A DNA stretch of 64,000 bases from AP-15 sp963833745. Lineage in GTDB: Bacteria; Pseudomonadota; Alphaproteobacteria; ATCC43930; CGMCC-115725. The position numbers and the translations under genes are program-made. Positions 54,994-63,400 of this stretch are shown piece after piece; the stretch's first letter is position 1, and each line of letters opens with the position of its first letter. The notes under the pieces are model-generated. The model worked only from the letters and a program-made list of their open reading frames with translations, had not been told where the DNA came from and did no database searches. The stretch is taken from contig CAWHZD010000003.1 of NCBI GenBank assembly GCA_963833745.1, positions 62,001 to 126,000 of the forward strand. The letters run 5' to 3'.

Positions 54994-55096
54994 CGCTCTC
55001 CTCTTCCGAAGTACCCCACAACATGGCCGCATGGCGCAGCGAAGACAAGCACTCGCGAGGCGAAGCTCGCCCGCGGGCCGTGCAATCCCGGTGCGC

Positions 55097-55621
55097 TCAG
55101 GCAGCGGGCGCGCGTTCGAGATCGGAGAGGTCGACGATCCTCGGTTGGTGTCCGCAGGCGCCGATAAAGCGCAACAGGTCGCCGGGCGCGATCGCGGTGG
55201 TCCGGTCGTTCGCCAGCGGATGATAATTCAGCGGATCGCGGTTCAGCATGTCGCGGTCGAGCACCGGCGTCACACGATGCCCGGCATCGTTGACGAGGGC
55301 GAATGGGGTGACGCTGCCCGGCCGCACCCCGAGCAGTCCGAAAAGGTCGTCGGCGCTGCCGAATGAAAATCGCGGCGCGGCGAGCCGGATCGCGAGCTTT
55401 TTCAGGTCGATGCGGCGTTCCTCGAGCATGACCGCGAGCCAGAACGCGCCCTTCTTGTCCTTGAGAAAGAGGCTCTTGCAATGACCGCCGGGCAGGCTGC
55501 CGCGCAGGGTTGCCGCTTGGGCGACGCTGAAGACCGGCGGATGGGTCGCTGTGCGGTGCGCGATGCCCAATGCATCGAAGCGTTGAAACAATTCGTCTGG
55601 CGTCAACGGCGCAACGGACAT
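55097..55621 (-). CDS. YbaK/ProX-type aminoacyl-tRNA deacylase
   Basis: This 174-aa editing protein hydrolyses mischarged aminoacyl-tRNA, most often Ala- or Cys-tRNA(Pro). LFQRFDALGIAHRTATHPPV, the lysine-containing GHCKSLFLKDKKGAFWLAVM and FGSADDLFGLLGVRPGSVTP are family hallmarks; the Lys in HCKSLFLKD is catalytic in relatives. Whether it is ProXp-ala or YbaK cannot be decided. It is transcribed away from the integrated element. Confidence 0.93.
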   Translation of the reverse strand: MSVAPLTPDELFQRFDALGIAHRTATHPPVFSVAQAATLRGSLPGGHCKSLFLKDKKGAFWLAVMLEERRIDLKKLAIRLAAPRFSFGSADDLFGLLGVRPGSVTPFALVNDAGHRVTPVLDRDMLNRDPLNYHPLANDRTTAIAPGDLLRFIGACGHQPRIVDLSDLERAPAA

Positions 55622-55740
55622 CGCCGGACCATGCCGACCGTTGCTCGCCCGAACAAGCCCCTAGACGCGGACCTTGCAAACCCCCGGCGCACCGGTATCA
55701 TGCGCCTGCGGCATCGCGGCCACGGCCGCCGCCACGGAGC

Positions 55741-55815
55741 GCGGGCGTAGCTCAGGGGTAGAGCACAACCTTGCCAAGGTTGGGGTCGAGGGTTCGAATC
55801 CCTTCGCCCGCTCCA
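55741..55815 (+). tRNA. tRNA-Gly (GCC)
   Basis: GCGGGCG pairs with CGCCCGC as acceptor stem, with TGCCA in the anticodon loop (GCC anticodon), T arm GAGGGTTCGAATCCCTTC and an encoded CCA. The integrase frame runs into it from the right on the other strand, so the tRNA is the attachment site of the element beginning at 55816. Confidence 0.97.
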
Positions 55816-56945
55816 GATTTACAATAAACATCAATGCGTTGATGGCCGTGACCCTTGAAGAAGGGCTCGTCCACTGGCGCAAAACTGGCGCGCAAGCCGT
55901 CGAACAGACGGTCGATGGCGCGGACGGCGTTGCTCAAGTATGACGGATCGAACGCGGCATAGAGTTCGGTGGTGCGGTAATCGCGCGATTTGTGACCCAG
56001 CTGCGCCGCCACCTCCCATGCCGGCACCCCGTTCTGCCGCATCCAGCGCGCGACGGTGTGGCGAATGGAGTACGGGTTCACGTCTCCGTCGAGCCCTGCC
56101 GCTTCGCGCATGCCGCGCCAAGCCTTGTTGATCTTTTTGACCGGTTGCCCACGAAACGTGATGAGCCGCCCTTCCGGCGCATGCTTGAGCACGGCCGCGA
56201 GCGTCTCGGGCATCTTCACCACGGGCCGGAATTTCTTGGTTTGCGCCCGGCCGCGCGGATTGAGGTCGATCAGCCCGTCCTCGAAATCGAGCTGTTCGCC
56301 GGTCAGCTCCAGCGCGGCCTCGGGGCGGCACGCCGTGCCGATCAGGATCGTCAGCATCAGGCGCAGATGGTCCGGCGCTGCCGCGAGCAGGCGCGCAAGC
56401 TCGGCGATCTTCAGGGGCCTGCCGAGAGGATCGCCGTAATCGACCTTGACGCTTGGGATATAGGGGGCGCCCGCAATTTCGCCGCGGCGCCAGGCGCGCT
56501 TCAAGGCCGCCTTGCCGACACCCAGAATGCGCTGGATATAGGCGGTGGCGAAGCCTTGCTCCGTAAGGTGGGTGATGAAGGCTTCAAGCCTGGGCGGTTT
56601 TGTCGCCTCGGCGATGCTCGCATCGCCGAAGAAATCGACCCAGTAGCCGCATGAGGTCCTGATGCTCCCGGCGCTGCGCATCTGTGCGCCATGCGCCTTG
56701 AAGTAGTCGAGCACGATATCGGCGAGCGCGACCATCTCGGCCGGCGCGTTCTGCGGCCGGTGCTCTTCGAGATAGCGCTCTAGGAGCTTCTGCCGGGCCT
56801 GCTCAAAATCGTCCGTGCCAAGGCTGACACGTCGCGTGCGCTTGGCTGCCTGGTCATAGAAGGTGGCGTACCAGGCGGGACTCCCGCTCCGCTGGGAAAG
56901 CCACCATTCGCCGATCTGGAAACTGTGCTTGGTGTAGCGCGGCAT
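55752..56945 (-). CDS. tyrosine integrase of the tRNA-Gly element
   Basis: This 397-aa integrase has a core-binding helical part (about 65-155) and the catalytic domain with Arg207 (GTACRPEAALELTGEQL), RHTVAR (Arg295, His296, Arg300), LGHKS (His318) and Tyr329 in TTELYAAFDP. There is no stop before the tRNA: the last 21 codons read into the tRNA-Gly gene on the opposite strand (GIRTLDPNLGKVVLYP). The C-terminus after Tyr329 is therefore composed of host sequence and would change on excision. The translation starts at MPRYTKHSFQIGEWW. It overlaps the upstream HTH frame. Confidence 0.93.
   Translation of the reverse strand: MPRYTKHSFQIGEWWLSQRSGSPAWYATFYDQAAKRTRRVSLGTDDFEQARQKLLERYLEEHRPQNAPAEMVALADIVLDYFKAHGAQMRSAGSIRTSCGYWVDFFGDASIAEATKPPRLEAFITHLTEQGFATAYIQRILGVGKAALKRAWRRGEIAGAPYIPSVKVDYGDPLGRPLKIAELARLLAAAPDHLRLMLTILIGTACRPEAALELTGEQLDFEDGLIDLNPRGRAQTKKFRPVVKMPETLAAVLKHAPEGRLITFRGQPVKKINKAWRGMREAAGLDGDVNPYSIRHTVARWMRQNGVPAWEVAAQLGHKSRDYRTTELYAAFDPSYLSNAVRAIDRLFDGLRASFAPVDEPFFKGHGHQRIDVYCKSGAGEGIRTLDPNLGKVVLYP
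55771..55815. other. putative attL: 3' half of tRNA-Gly
   Basis: Tyrosine integrases usually recombine in the anticodon or T-loop half of tRNA genes and rebuild the gene on integration. The integrase is directly adjacent and reads toward this half. A direct copy would be expected at the right end of the element, which lies beyond 64000. No second copy was noticed in the window. Confidence 0.45.
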
Positions 56946-57190
56946 GGTCTGACCTGGTCGATGAGATAGTCGGCGATCTGGAATCCGAAATAAGCGACGG
57001 CGCGGCGGCCCTTGGAGATATAGCCGATCGATCGGGCCAGGCGGATTTTCTTCAAGGTCACCGGATGGAGGCGCAGGAAGGTGGCGGCGTCACGTTCCGA
57101 GTAGTGCCGGTAAAGCGCGAATCCGTGATCGTCCGCAATCTGCCGCCGTAGGGTTTCACGTGCGGGAGCGGTTTCGGACTCGTGGCTCAT
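56780..57190 (-). CDS. excisionase-like helix-turn-helix protein
   Basis: ATG 57190 opens a 136-aa frame with ALYRHYSERDAATFLRLHPV, TLKKIRLARSIGYISKGRRA and VAYFGFQIADYLIDQ. This is the winged HTH pattern of excisionase/MerR-like proteins (bind the att arm DNA). The first 80 or so residues are convincing. The remaining part overlaps the integrase coding start by 166 bases in another frame and may not be real. Such a gene is expected next to a tyrosine integrase. Confidence 0.7.
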   Translation of the reverse strand: MSHESETAPARETLRRQIADDHGFALYRHYSERDAATFLRLHPVTLKKIRLARSIGYISKGRRAVAYFGFQIADYLIDQVRPCRATPSTVSRSANGGFPSGAGVPPGTPPSMTRQPSARDVSALARTILSRPGRSS

Positions 57191-57254
57191 AGCTCCCGAT
57201 ATGAGCCGAGCTCGAAAGTAACCCCCTCGTGGTTTCCTCGCGCGCCAGCGGCCT

Positions 57255-57464
57255 TCAGTCCTTCTCTGACAGGCTGAAGAGGCCCGGCTCGCGGTAGCGA
57301 TCGGCCGCGGTGCGCTCAGGGAGCGGCCTGCAATCCTCCTTGAGCTCGAACAATGCAGGCTGTTCGATTTTCTCCGCCGCCGCAAGCTGCTCGCGGCGGC
57401 GTTGCAACAGCTCACGCCAAAGAAAGCGCTTGCCCCCGATCTCGATGAATTTTGGCGAAGCCAT
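57255..57464 (-). CDS. small element-encoded protein of unknown function
   Basis: This 69-aa frame starts at ATG 57464 after GGGGAGATC and has MASPKFIEIGGKRFLWRELL and RRREQLAAAEKIEQPALFEL. It is charged, probably one or two helices, with no membrane segment. It lies upstream of the HTH and integrase genes on the same strand. I do not recognise a family. Confidence 0.5.
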   Translation of the reverse strand: MASPKFIEIGGKRFLWRELLQRRREQLAAAEKIEQPALFELKEDCRPLPERTAADRYREPGLFSLSEKD

Positions 57465-57832
57465 GATCTCCCCTTTCCATTCGGGTGCCAGCGTAGCGCT
57501 GCACCCCTGCCCGTCGGCGAGACCGGGTGTGCAAGCGGAGCGGGCGCCTTCGCGGGGAACCGGCTGCACGGAGCGGAGCGACCGAAGCCGGGCGGAAGGC
57601 GCTCCGAAGCGCGCCGAGGGCGGAGCCCTAAGTCCCTGGTCTCGCCTCTGCCGTGCCATAATCAGCCGAAAATCACGCCGGATCGCCGGGGATTCGGATG
57701 CCGGCTGAAGTCGCATGGCCGGATTTGAGACGACCCAAGGGATGATGGTTAGAGGGCGGACGTGGCTGGTGTAAGCTGCCCTGCTCGCAGCGACAGCACA
57801 GTCGCGCGGATCCGTCGGTGTGCGGGGAGATG
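57465..57832. other. 368-bp stretch without a recognised gene
   Basis: This is a GC-rich intergenic stretch with repeats such as GGAGCGGAGCGACCGAAG and GCGCTCCGAAGCGCGCC. It separates the recombination genes from the small secreted-protein genes. No coding frame or RNA signature is convincing. Confidence 0.5.
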
Positions 57833-58243
57833 ATGAAGACACGCGCGCTCTGCCTGGGATTTGTGCTGGCCGCCGGCGCGGTACCGGCAATGGCCGACAA
57901 TGCGCTCCATTGCCCTGCGACCTTTGAAGGCAAATCGTTCATGCAGGTCGATGTTTATGACGGACCGAAAAGCGATAACGTGATCATGAAGCCATTGCAG
58001 GACGATGCGGCAGAGAGTAGTGCCAAGCCGGTGGCTGGCTGGGATCGCTGGGATCTGACTCCGCGCAAGGATAATCAGCATTACACCCTGGTCTGCCACT
58101 ATAATAATATTCCTCACGAACGTTGGGGAAATCAAAAAATCATGACAGATGTCAGCACAACAATTGAATTGCCTTCAACTGTCAGACAATGCTTTCAGAA
58201 GCGCCGTGCCGACACGACCTCGCTCGGTATAACGTGCAAGTGA
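57833..58243 (+). CDS. secreted small protein, STY0301-like
   Basis: The start ATG 57833 gives 136 aa with a signal peptide (LGFVLAAGAVPAMA). The mature part has LHCPATFEGKSFMQVDVYDG, WDRWDLTPRKDNQHYTLVCH and a final Cys-rich tail (RQCFQKRRADTTSLGITCK). The C-P-A-T-opening and the W-x-LTP pattern resemble STY0301 family envelope proteins of unknown role. Base composition drops toward the 3' end. Confidence 0.65.
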   Translation: MKTRALCLGFVLAAGAVPAMADNALHCPATFEGKSFMQVDVYDGPKSDNVIMKPLQDDAAESSAKPVAGWDRWDLTPRKDNQHYTLVCHYNNIPHERWGNQKIMTDVSTTIELPSTVRQCFQKRRADTTSLGITCK

Positions 58244-58270
58244 TTTGCTGATAGAAACCGGTTACGTCCT

Positions 58271-58639
58271 TCACTTGAGCGTCACTTGCATCTCAAACTG
58301 CGCATTCCGAACGGCCTGTTCCCGGGTGATCTGGTATACTTCGAGTTTATATGTCTTCGCTTCGGTCTTGAAGCTATAATTATCCCGGTCATCGATGACT
58401 CCGCCGACATTGAAGGCCATATTTCCATTGGATCGGGTCAGCTTGATCGTTGCCGTTTGCCCTCGACCTGCGGCAACTGTGTAGCAGGCGAACGGCGGGC
58501 CGAAGGGCGCGATGCCTTTGACGATGGCGGCTGAATGGCCGGGCGCGAAGGCGATGGGGATGCATTTCTCCTGGGCGTGCGCGGCGGAGATACCGAACCC
58601 TGCGAAGAGCATAGTGACCACTATCATAGAGCGTTTCAT
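58271..58639 (-). CDS. secreted hypothetical protein
   Basis: The start ATG 58639 gives 122 aa with a signal peptide (IVVTMLFAGFGISAAHA). The mature domain is small and beta-rich (CIPIAFAPGHSAAIVKGIAP, CYTVAAGRGQTATIKLTRSN) with two Cys. It is convergent with the previous gene. A role in the periplasm is likely; the family is not recognised. Confidence 0.6.
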   Translation of the reverse strand: MKRSMIVVTMLFAGFGISAAHAQEKCIPIAFAPGHSAAIVKGIAPFGPPFACYTVAAGRGQTATIKLTRSNGNMAFNVGGVIDDRDNYSFKTEAKTYKLEVYQITREQAVRNAQFEMQVTLK

Positions 58640-58865
58640 GGCGTTCCCCTTTTTGATCTTTCGCGAGGGTAGCCATATGGCACGGTGGCCCACAAGGAGC
58701 GATCCGACCGAACTGATTCGTCCAGAGACCTTGCGGCCGGCCGGTGAGCACGCTTGACCAGCCGGAGTGAAAACATAAGGACGGAGCTTCCTCTCCGGCC
58801 CGCGCCCTACTCAATGCCCTGTCAGCAACGATCGGGCCTTTTCCCAAAATCCGCGTGATCGCATT

Positions 58866-59573
58866 TCACCACATGAGGGCCGCGTCGGCACGTTCGTCGC
58901 CGACGAGCTCCGGGGCGTGGGTGGCGAGTTGCACGGCGTATTCGCCGATATAGTCGATATGAGAAAACCCCATCCATTCCGCCGTTCTGGTCAGGATGAT
59001 GCGTTGTCGGATCGCGTGAACGAGGAAGCCGTGCCGGATGCCCTTGGGGACTGCGTGCGGCCCTCCTGAAATACCGGCCTCGGCAATGACCCGGCTTACC
59101 TTGTCGTGCATCGTCTTCTTGCTCTGCGGCCAAATCCGTTGACCGGCCTGCGCACTGGACCCGGCGCGGCGGAGGTCATGCACTTGATCGAGCAGGGAGA
59201 GGAAGGTGTCGGGAACGGGAACCGCCCGGTCATACACGTAGAGGCCCCGTATCTTGGCCTCGAAAAGGATGGCCCGGCGGGAGAAATCGACCTGCGCCGC
59301 CGTCAGATTGAGCGCCTCGGTGAAATTGCAGCCGGTGTAATGGAGCAGGCTGCAAAACGTGAGTGTCGTGTCCGGCGCAGAGGCGGCAGACTCAATAAAG
59401 GCCCGGCGCTCCTCCTCGGTGAAGAAGTGCCGCCGTCCTTCTTCGTCGAACAGGCGCGTCCGTGGCGAAGACCGTTTGTAAGCATTGGTGAAAGTGGAAA
59501 TGGAGCAAATCCCTTGTCTGCCGGTGACGCTGAAAATGGAAAAGGCCCCGGTGTGGGGCCTTTCCCGTATCAC
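58866..59573 (-). CDS. second tyrosine-recombinase-like protein, catalytic residue missing
   Basis: This 235-aa frame has the catalytic-domain layout: LLHYTGCNFTEALNLTAAQV where the first Arg (normally TGxRxxEL) is Asn, KGIRHGFLVHAI with the second Arg and His, WMGFSHIDYIGEYAV with Gly-x-x-His and a terminal Tyr. The loss of Arg I suggests an inactive or regulatory recombinase. The annotated start is the GTG at 59573; no other start precedes the conserved part, and the terminator of the pilin gene lies within its first codons. Confidence 0.65.
   Translation of the reverse strand: MIRERPHTGAFSIFSVTGRQGICSISTFTNAYKRSSPRTRLFDEEGRRHFFTEEERRAFIESAASAPDTTLTFCSLLHYTGCNFTEALNLTAAQVDFSRRAILFEAKIRGLYVYDRAVPVPDTFLSLLDQVHDLRRAGSSAQAGQRIWPQSKKTMHDKVSRVIAEAGISGGPHAVPKGIRHGFLVHAIRQRIILTRTAEWMGFSHIDYIGEYAVQLATHAPELVGDERADAALMW
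59541..59563 (-). terminator. hairpin terminator for the pilin gene
   Basis: AAAGGCCCC and GGGGCCTTT make a 9-bp stem with a five-base loop. Read on the minus strand it follows the pilin gene and is succeeded by TTTTCC. It also overlaps the presumed 5' end of the second recombinase gene. Confidence 0.65.
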
Positions 59574-59582
59574 GATTAAATA

Positions 59583-60338
59583 TTAGCCTTGAATTCTAAT
59601 GTACAGGCCGCAGTTATTGCCTTGCAGAGACTCGTTATATATTCCAGTACCAACAACCCAGCAAGTAGCCGCAGTGCCGAAAGCAGACACATTACCGGAT
59701 GTTGCAACGCCATCGTCAATCTTGGTGTCTATGCGCTGCGCTATGTTGGCTGAAAACGGAGCCTCAGCAGGGACTGCGGCGGTGCCGGGAGTGAGATGCA
59801 AATACAGATATATCCCGCCCACGGTATTGGCAGCAGCTTCAGCACCGCTCGCCAAAAGCACGTTGCCCGGAGTAGTGCCAACGTCAATGCCACCATTGAC
59901 TTTGCCCGCAGGCATTTGTCCGCCCCAGCTAAGAGGCGGAACCGCAACCGGATTGATTCCCGTTATCAGGTCGGCAGCATTCAAATGTACGAAGTAAGTG
60001 CCAGCTTCGTTAGTTGTTGCGACAGCCACCCCCGGCGCCGGGGTAATCGATCCATCGCCGTTACCAACGGTAGAACACGGAACTGCCGCGCAGTTTGGAA
60101 GGCGAGCGGCGGGGTTCGTAATATCCCCCGGCAAGGCGGCATACATGTCTTTGAATGTAGACGTGGCAGCGTCGATGCTTTTCACTTGAGACACCTGCGC
60201 CGTAACTTTCGCGTTGCCGATCAGGGCTTGCCCTTTCAGGACCCCCGCAATCAGCAGGCCGATGATAATCATGACGATGGCCAATTCGACAAGCGTAAAG
60301 CCGGCCTGTGGCCGCATGTGTTTCTGTGCAGGTATCAT
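59583..60338 (-). CDS. type IV pilin-like protein (prepilin)
   Basis: This 251-aa prepilin has a short basic leader ending GFTLVELAIVMIIIGLLIAG, so prepilin peptidase would cut after Gly13 and methylate Phe14. The long N-terminal helix is followed by a variable secreted domain with a disulfide pair near the middle (NCAAVPC) and a C-terminal pair (CWVVG, NNC). It is encoded beside a giant RHS-repeat gene, both reading the same way. No pilus assembly ATPase is present in the window, so it would depend on host machinery or on genes beyond 64000. Confidence 0.88.
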   Translation of the reverse strand: MIPAQKHMRPQAGFTLVELAIVMIIIGLLIAGVLKGQALIGNAKVTAQVSQVKSIDAATSTFKDMYAALPGDITNPAARLPNCAAVPCSTVGNGDGSITPAPGVAVATTNEAGTYFVHLNAADLITGINPVAVPPLSWGGQMPAGKVNGGIDVGTTPGNVLLASGAEAAANTVGGIYLYLHLTPGTAAVPAEAPFSANIAQRIDTKIDDGVATSGNVSAFGTAATCWVVGTGIYNESLQGNNCGLYIRIQG

Positions 60339-60414
60339 ATTAAAGACCTTTCCCTAAAGTGTGACCGATATAGTTGAATGAAACGAAGTAGCTTCTATTC
60401 ATTGTGTACTACTT

Positions 60415-63400
60415 TTACTCAAAACTGAAGCCCGAACTGTTAATGAGGATGCCGCCGCCATAGGGTGCCGGCGGGCCCGCGAGACCGGAAGTCTCTGGGG
60501 GATTGATGAGCGGATCAGCCAGAATGCCGATGCTGCCGAACACCGCCGTGTTTAATGCAAGCGCGTTCGCAGCGCCGATGGAACTCTCGCCCAGATAGCC
60601 ACTGCCGATCAGCAGGGACTCGCCACTGAGAAGCGGTGCTCCGAGCCCGATCGCGAGAGCGTAATCAAGATCGTATCCCAGAGGATAGCCATTGACGTAA
60701 TTAATTGAGAGGCCCCCGGTAACGGCACTGGCCCCACCGACAGCCTCGGCAGTGAAAAATCCTGCCACCGGCCCTGCTGCCTCGGCTGCCGCGCCTGAAA
60801 GACGTGGCGAAACCATTGCGGCTACGCCCCCGGCTGCTGCACCAATACCCGTATCGATTACGCGGTTGAGGGTGCTCGTTGCCGGGGCTCGATAGCCCGC
60901 GAAACCCCCAATTCCCGCACCAATGACGAACTGGAACAGATTGGGAGCCAGGCCATACCGATCCGTGTTTTTGTACGGATTGTATTGCAGCCACGGATAG
61001 GTATTTGGCGTCCCCACTTGGAACATGATCCACGGCACAATCCCGATAGGATCGCTTTCCACATACCCCGGAATGAGCGCGGATGCCGGTGCGCGGTCCC
61101 TAGCGCCGTTGTGATAATAGCCGGTCGAGTCGGCGTACACCCCAAGCTGGCGCTGGTTCATGGTAATGGTCGTCGTCGGCGTCACCGCCCCGTTCGGATC
61201 GTAATTTCCGGTCCACACAATCGTTTTCGCCGCATTCGTCGCCCGCTGCACGGTCGCCAAATTGTCGGTATGCAGGGCTGAAATCGTCGCCGCCGCCGTC
61301 TGGATGGCCGAAAGCGGCATGCCGTCAAGATACGCATAATCGGTTTCGACGCCCGCATTCGTCTCCTCCAGCATGTCGCCGGTCAGATCGTAAATGTCGG
61401 TCGAGAACTCCGTCCCGGTCGTCTTGATCTTCAACCGCTGCCCGAAAGCATCGTAATAGTACGTGCTGGTGTTGGTGGAAGGCTTCGCGGTCGCAAGCTG
61501 GTTCGATTTGTAGTAGGTGAGCGCCGCGCTGCCGATGGCGCTCATATTGCCTGTCGAGATATAGCTGATGGCGCTCGTCCCGCTCTTGCTCATGCGGTTG
61601 GAGAGGCCGGGGATGACATAGCTGGTCGTGCCGTAGGCCAGGCGGTTCGAATTGCTGTCATAGGTGATGCTGCTGACCGTGCCGTATGCGCCGATGGCTG
61701 ATTTCAGGCGGTCGTCGCGGTCGTAGGTGAGGGTCTGGTCGTCGCCCGCCGTCACGTTGTCGGTAATGCCGGTGACGTTGTTGGCGGCGTTGTAGCTGTA
61801 GGAAAGATATTGGATATTCGACGTGCCTGCGTCCTTCACGCCCGTCATCCGGTAATCGAGATCGAAGGTCCGGGCGTCGGTCACGCCGTTGCCCCATGTC
61901 ATGCTGGCAAGGGGACCAAACGGCATGTGAGTAACGGAGGTGGCGAGATTGGTCGCGCCGTGGCTGGGCTGGGTGTCGGTCACCGCCGTAATCTGCCCGG
62001 CGCTGTCGCGGGTATAGGCGACTTTCCAGCCTGCGCTGGCGTAGGTGATGCCGCTCAACCGCCCGGCGCTCTCGTAGGTATAGGCGGTGCTGTAGAGCCT
62101 GCCTGCAATCGTGCGGGCGTCGGTGATGATGTCGCCGCGCTCGTCATAGGAGCGGGACAAAGAACCGGGCTGGTCGGTCGCACTGGTCAACCGCCCGATG
62201 CCGTCACCGTGGCCGGTCTGGTCGTAGGTGAGGGAGACGTTCAAGGTGCTGTCGCCGGTATAGGTCCGGGTCAACTGGCGGTCGAGCGCGTCATAGGTCG
62301 CGCTTGAGAAATTCAGCCCCGACTGGTTCCGCCCGGTGAGGTTCGAGTCGCCGTCGTAATAGGTGATCGTCTTGAGGGTGTCGGGGCTGTTCTGCTGGAT
62401 CGCGTCCCCGAAGCCGTCATAAACAAAGGTCGTCTGCCGCCCGCGCGGGTCCGTGACGGTGAGGGGGCGGCTGTGGCTGTCGTATTTGATACTGGAAAGG
62501 GCGTTTTCAGGGTCTTTGGTGGTGGATAGCCGGTTCAACTGGTCAAAAGTCTGCGTCGTGACGTGAGAAATCGGGTCGGTGATGGTGAGGACGTTGCCGT
62601 TGCTGTCGTGGGTAAAGGCCGTGCTCTGGCTCATGCCTCCCACGTCCGTGACCGTCCGGCCCAAGGCGTCATAGGTGGCGGTGTGCTGGCGCTTCGTCAC
62701 GCTGCTGGCGTTCTTCCAGAGGGTCTGAGTCACGTCGCCCGCGCTGTCGTAGGTGATGCCCTGACTTTCGCTCAAAGCATTCGTAATCGACGTGGGGCGG
62801 TGCGCGGCGTCGTAGGCGTAGGCCAGATAAGAGCTGTCGGGCAGGGTCCGCTTGGTCAGGTTCCCGGCGCTGTCATAGGCGAGGCTGGTGGTGAGGTTGC
62901 CCGCCGATGTGTTGAGGACGCTTGAGGTCGGCCACAGGCGGGGGCTGTAGGCAATCGTCGTCAGGATGCCGTTCTGGTCGGTGATTTTCTTGGGATAGCC
63001 GCCGCCCGTCGCCGTCTTGATGTTCGTTGCGTGGGAAAGCGCGTCGGTGATCTTCACGAGCGTTCCGCCCGTGGTCCCGCCCGCATAGGCGTAGGTCGTC
63101 TTGGCCGTAACATCGGTGCGGGGAAGCTGCGCGGTCAGGACTTCGCCGGTGCGGTTGTAGGTATAGGTCCATGTCCGCGTCTGGCCGTTGGTGGAGTAGG
63201 GGAGGCTCTGGCTCGTCTCGTCGGTCAGTTTTTCAGTGAGGTTGTTGCCGCTCGAATCGTAGGTGAAATTCGCATTCAGCCCGTTCGTTGCAATCGTGTG
63301 CGGGAGGTGTGGCCACCAAAAGTCATAGGTGAGGTTGCTGACCTGCGCGTTCGTCGTCGCGGAGGCAAACGAAATCTGCGTGGGCTGGCCGTGGCTGTTG

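Noticed and set aside
55752..55815. Separate small protein GIRTLDPNLGKVVLYP
   Set aside because: This is the antisense of tRNA-Gly read through by the integrase frame, a common annotation artefact, not an independent gene.
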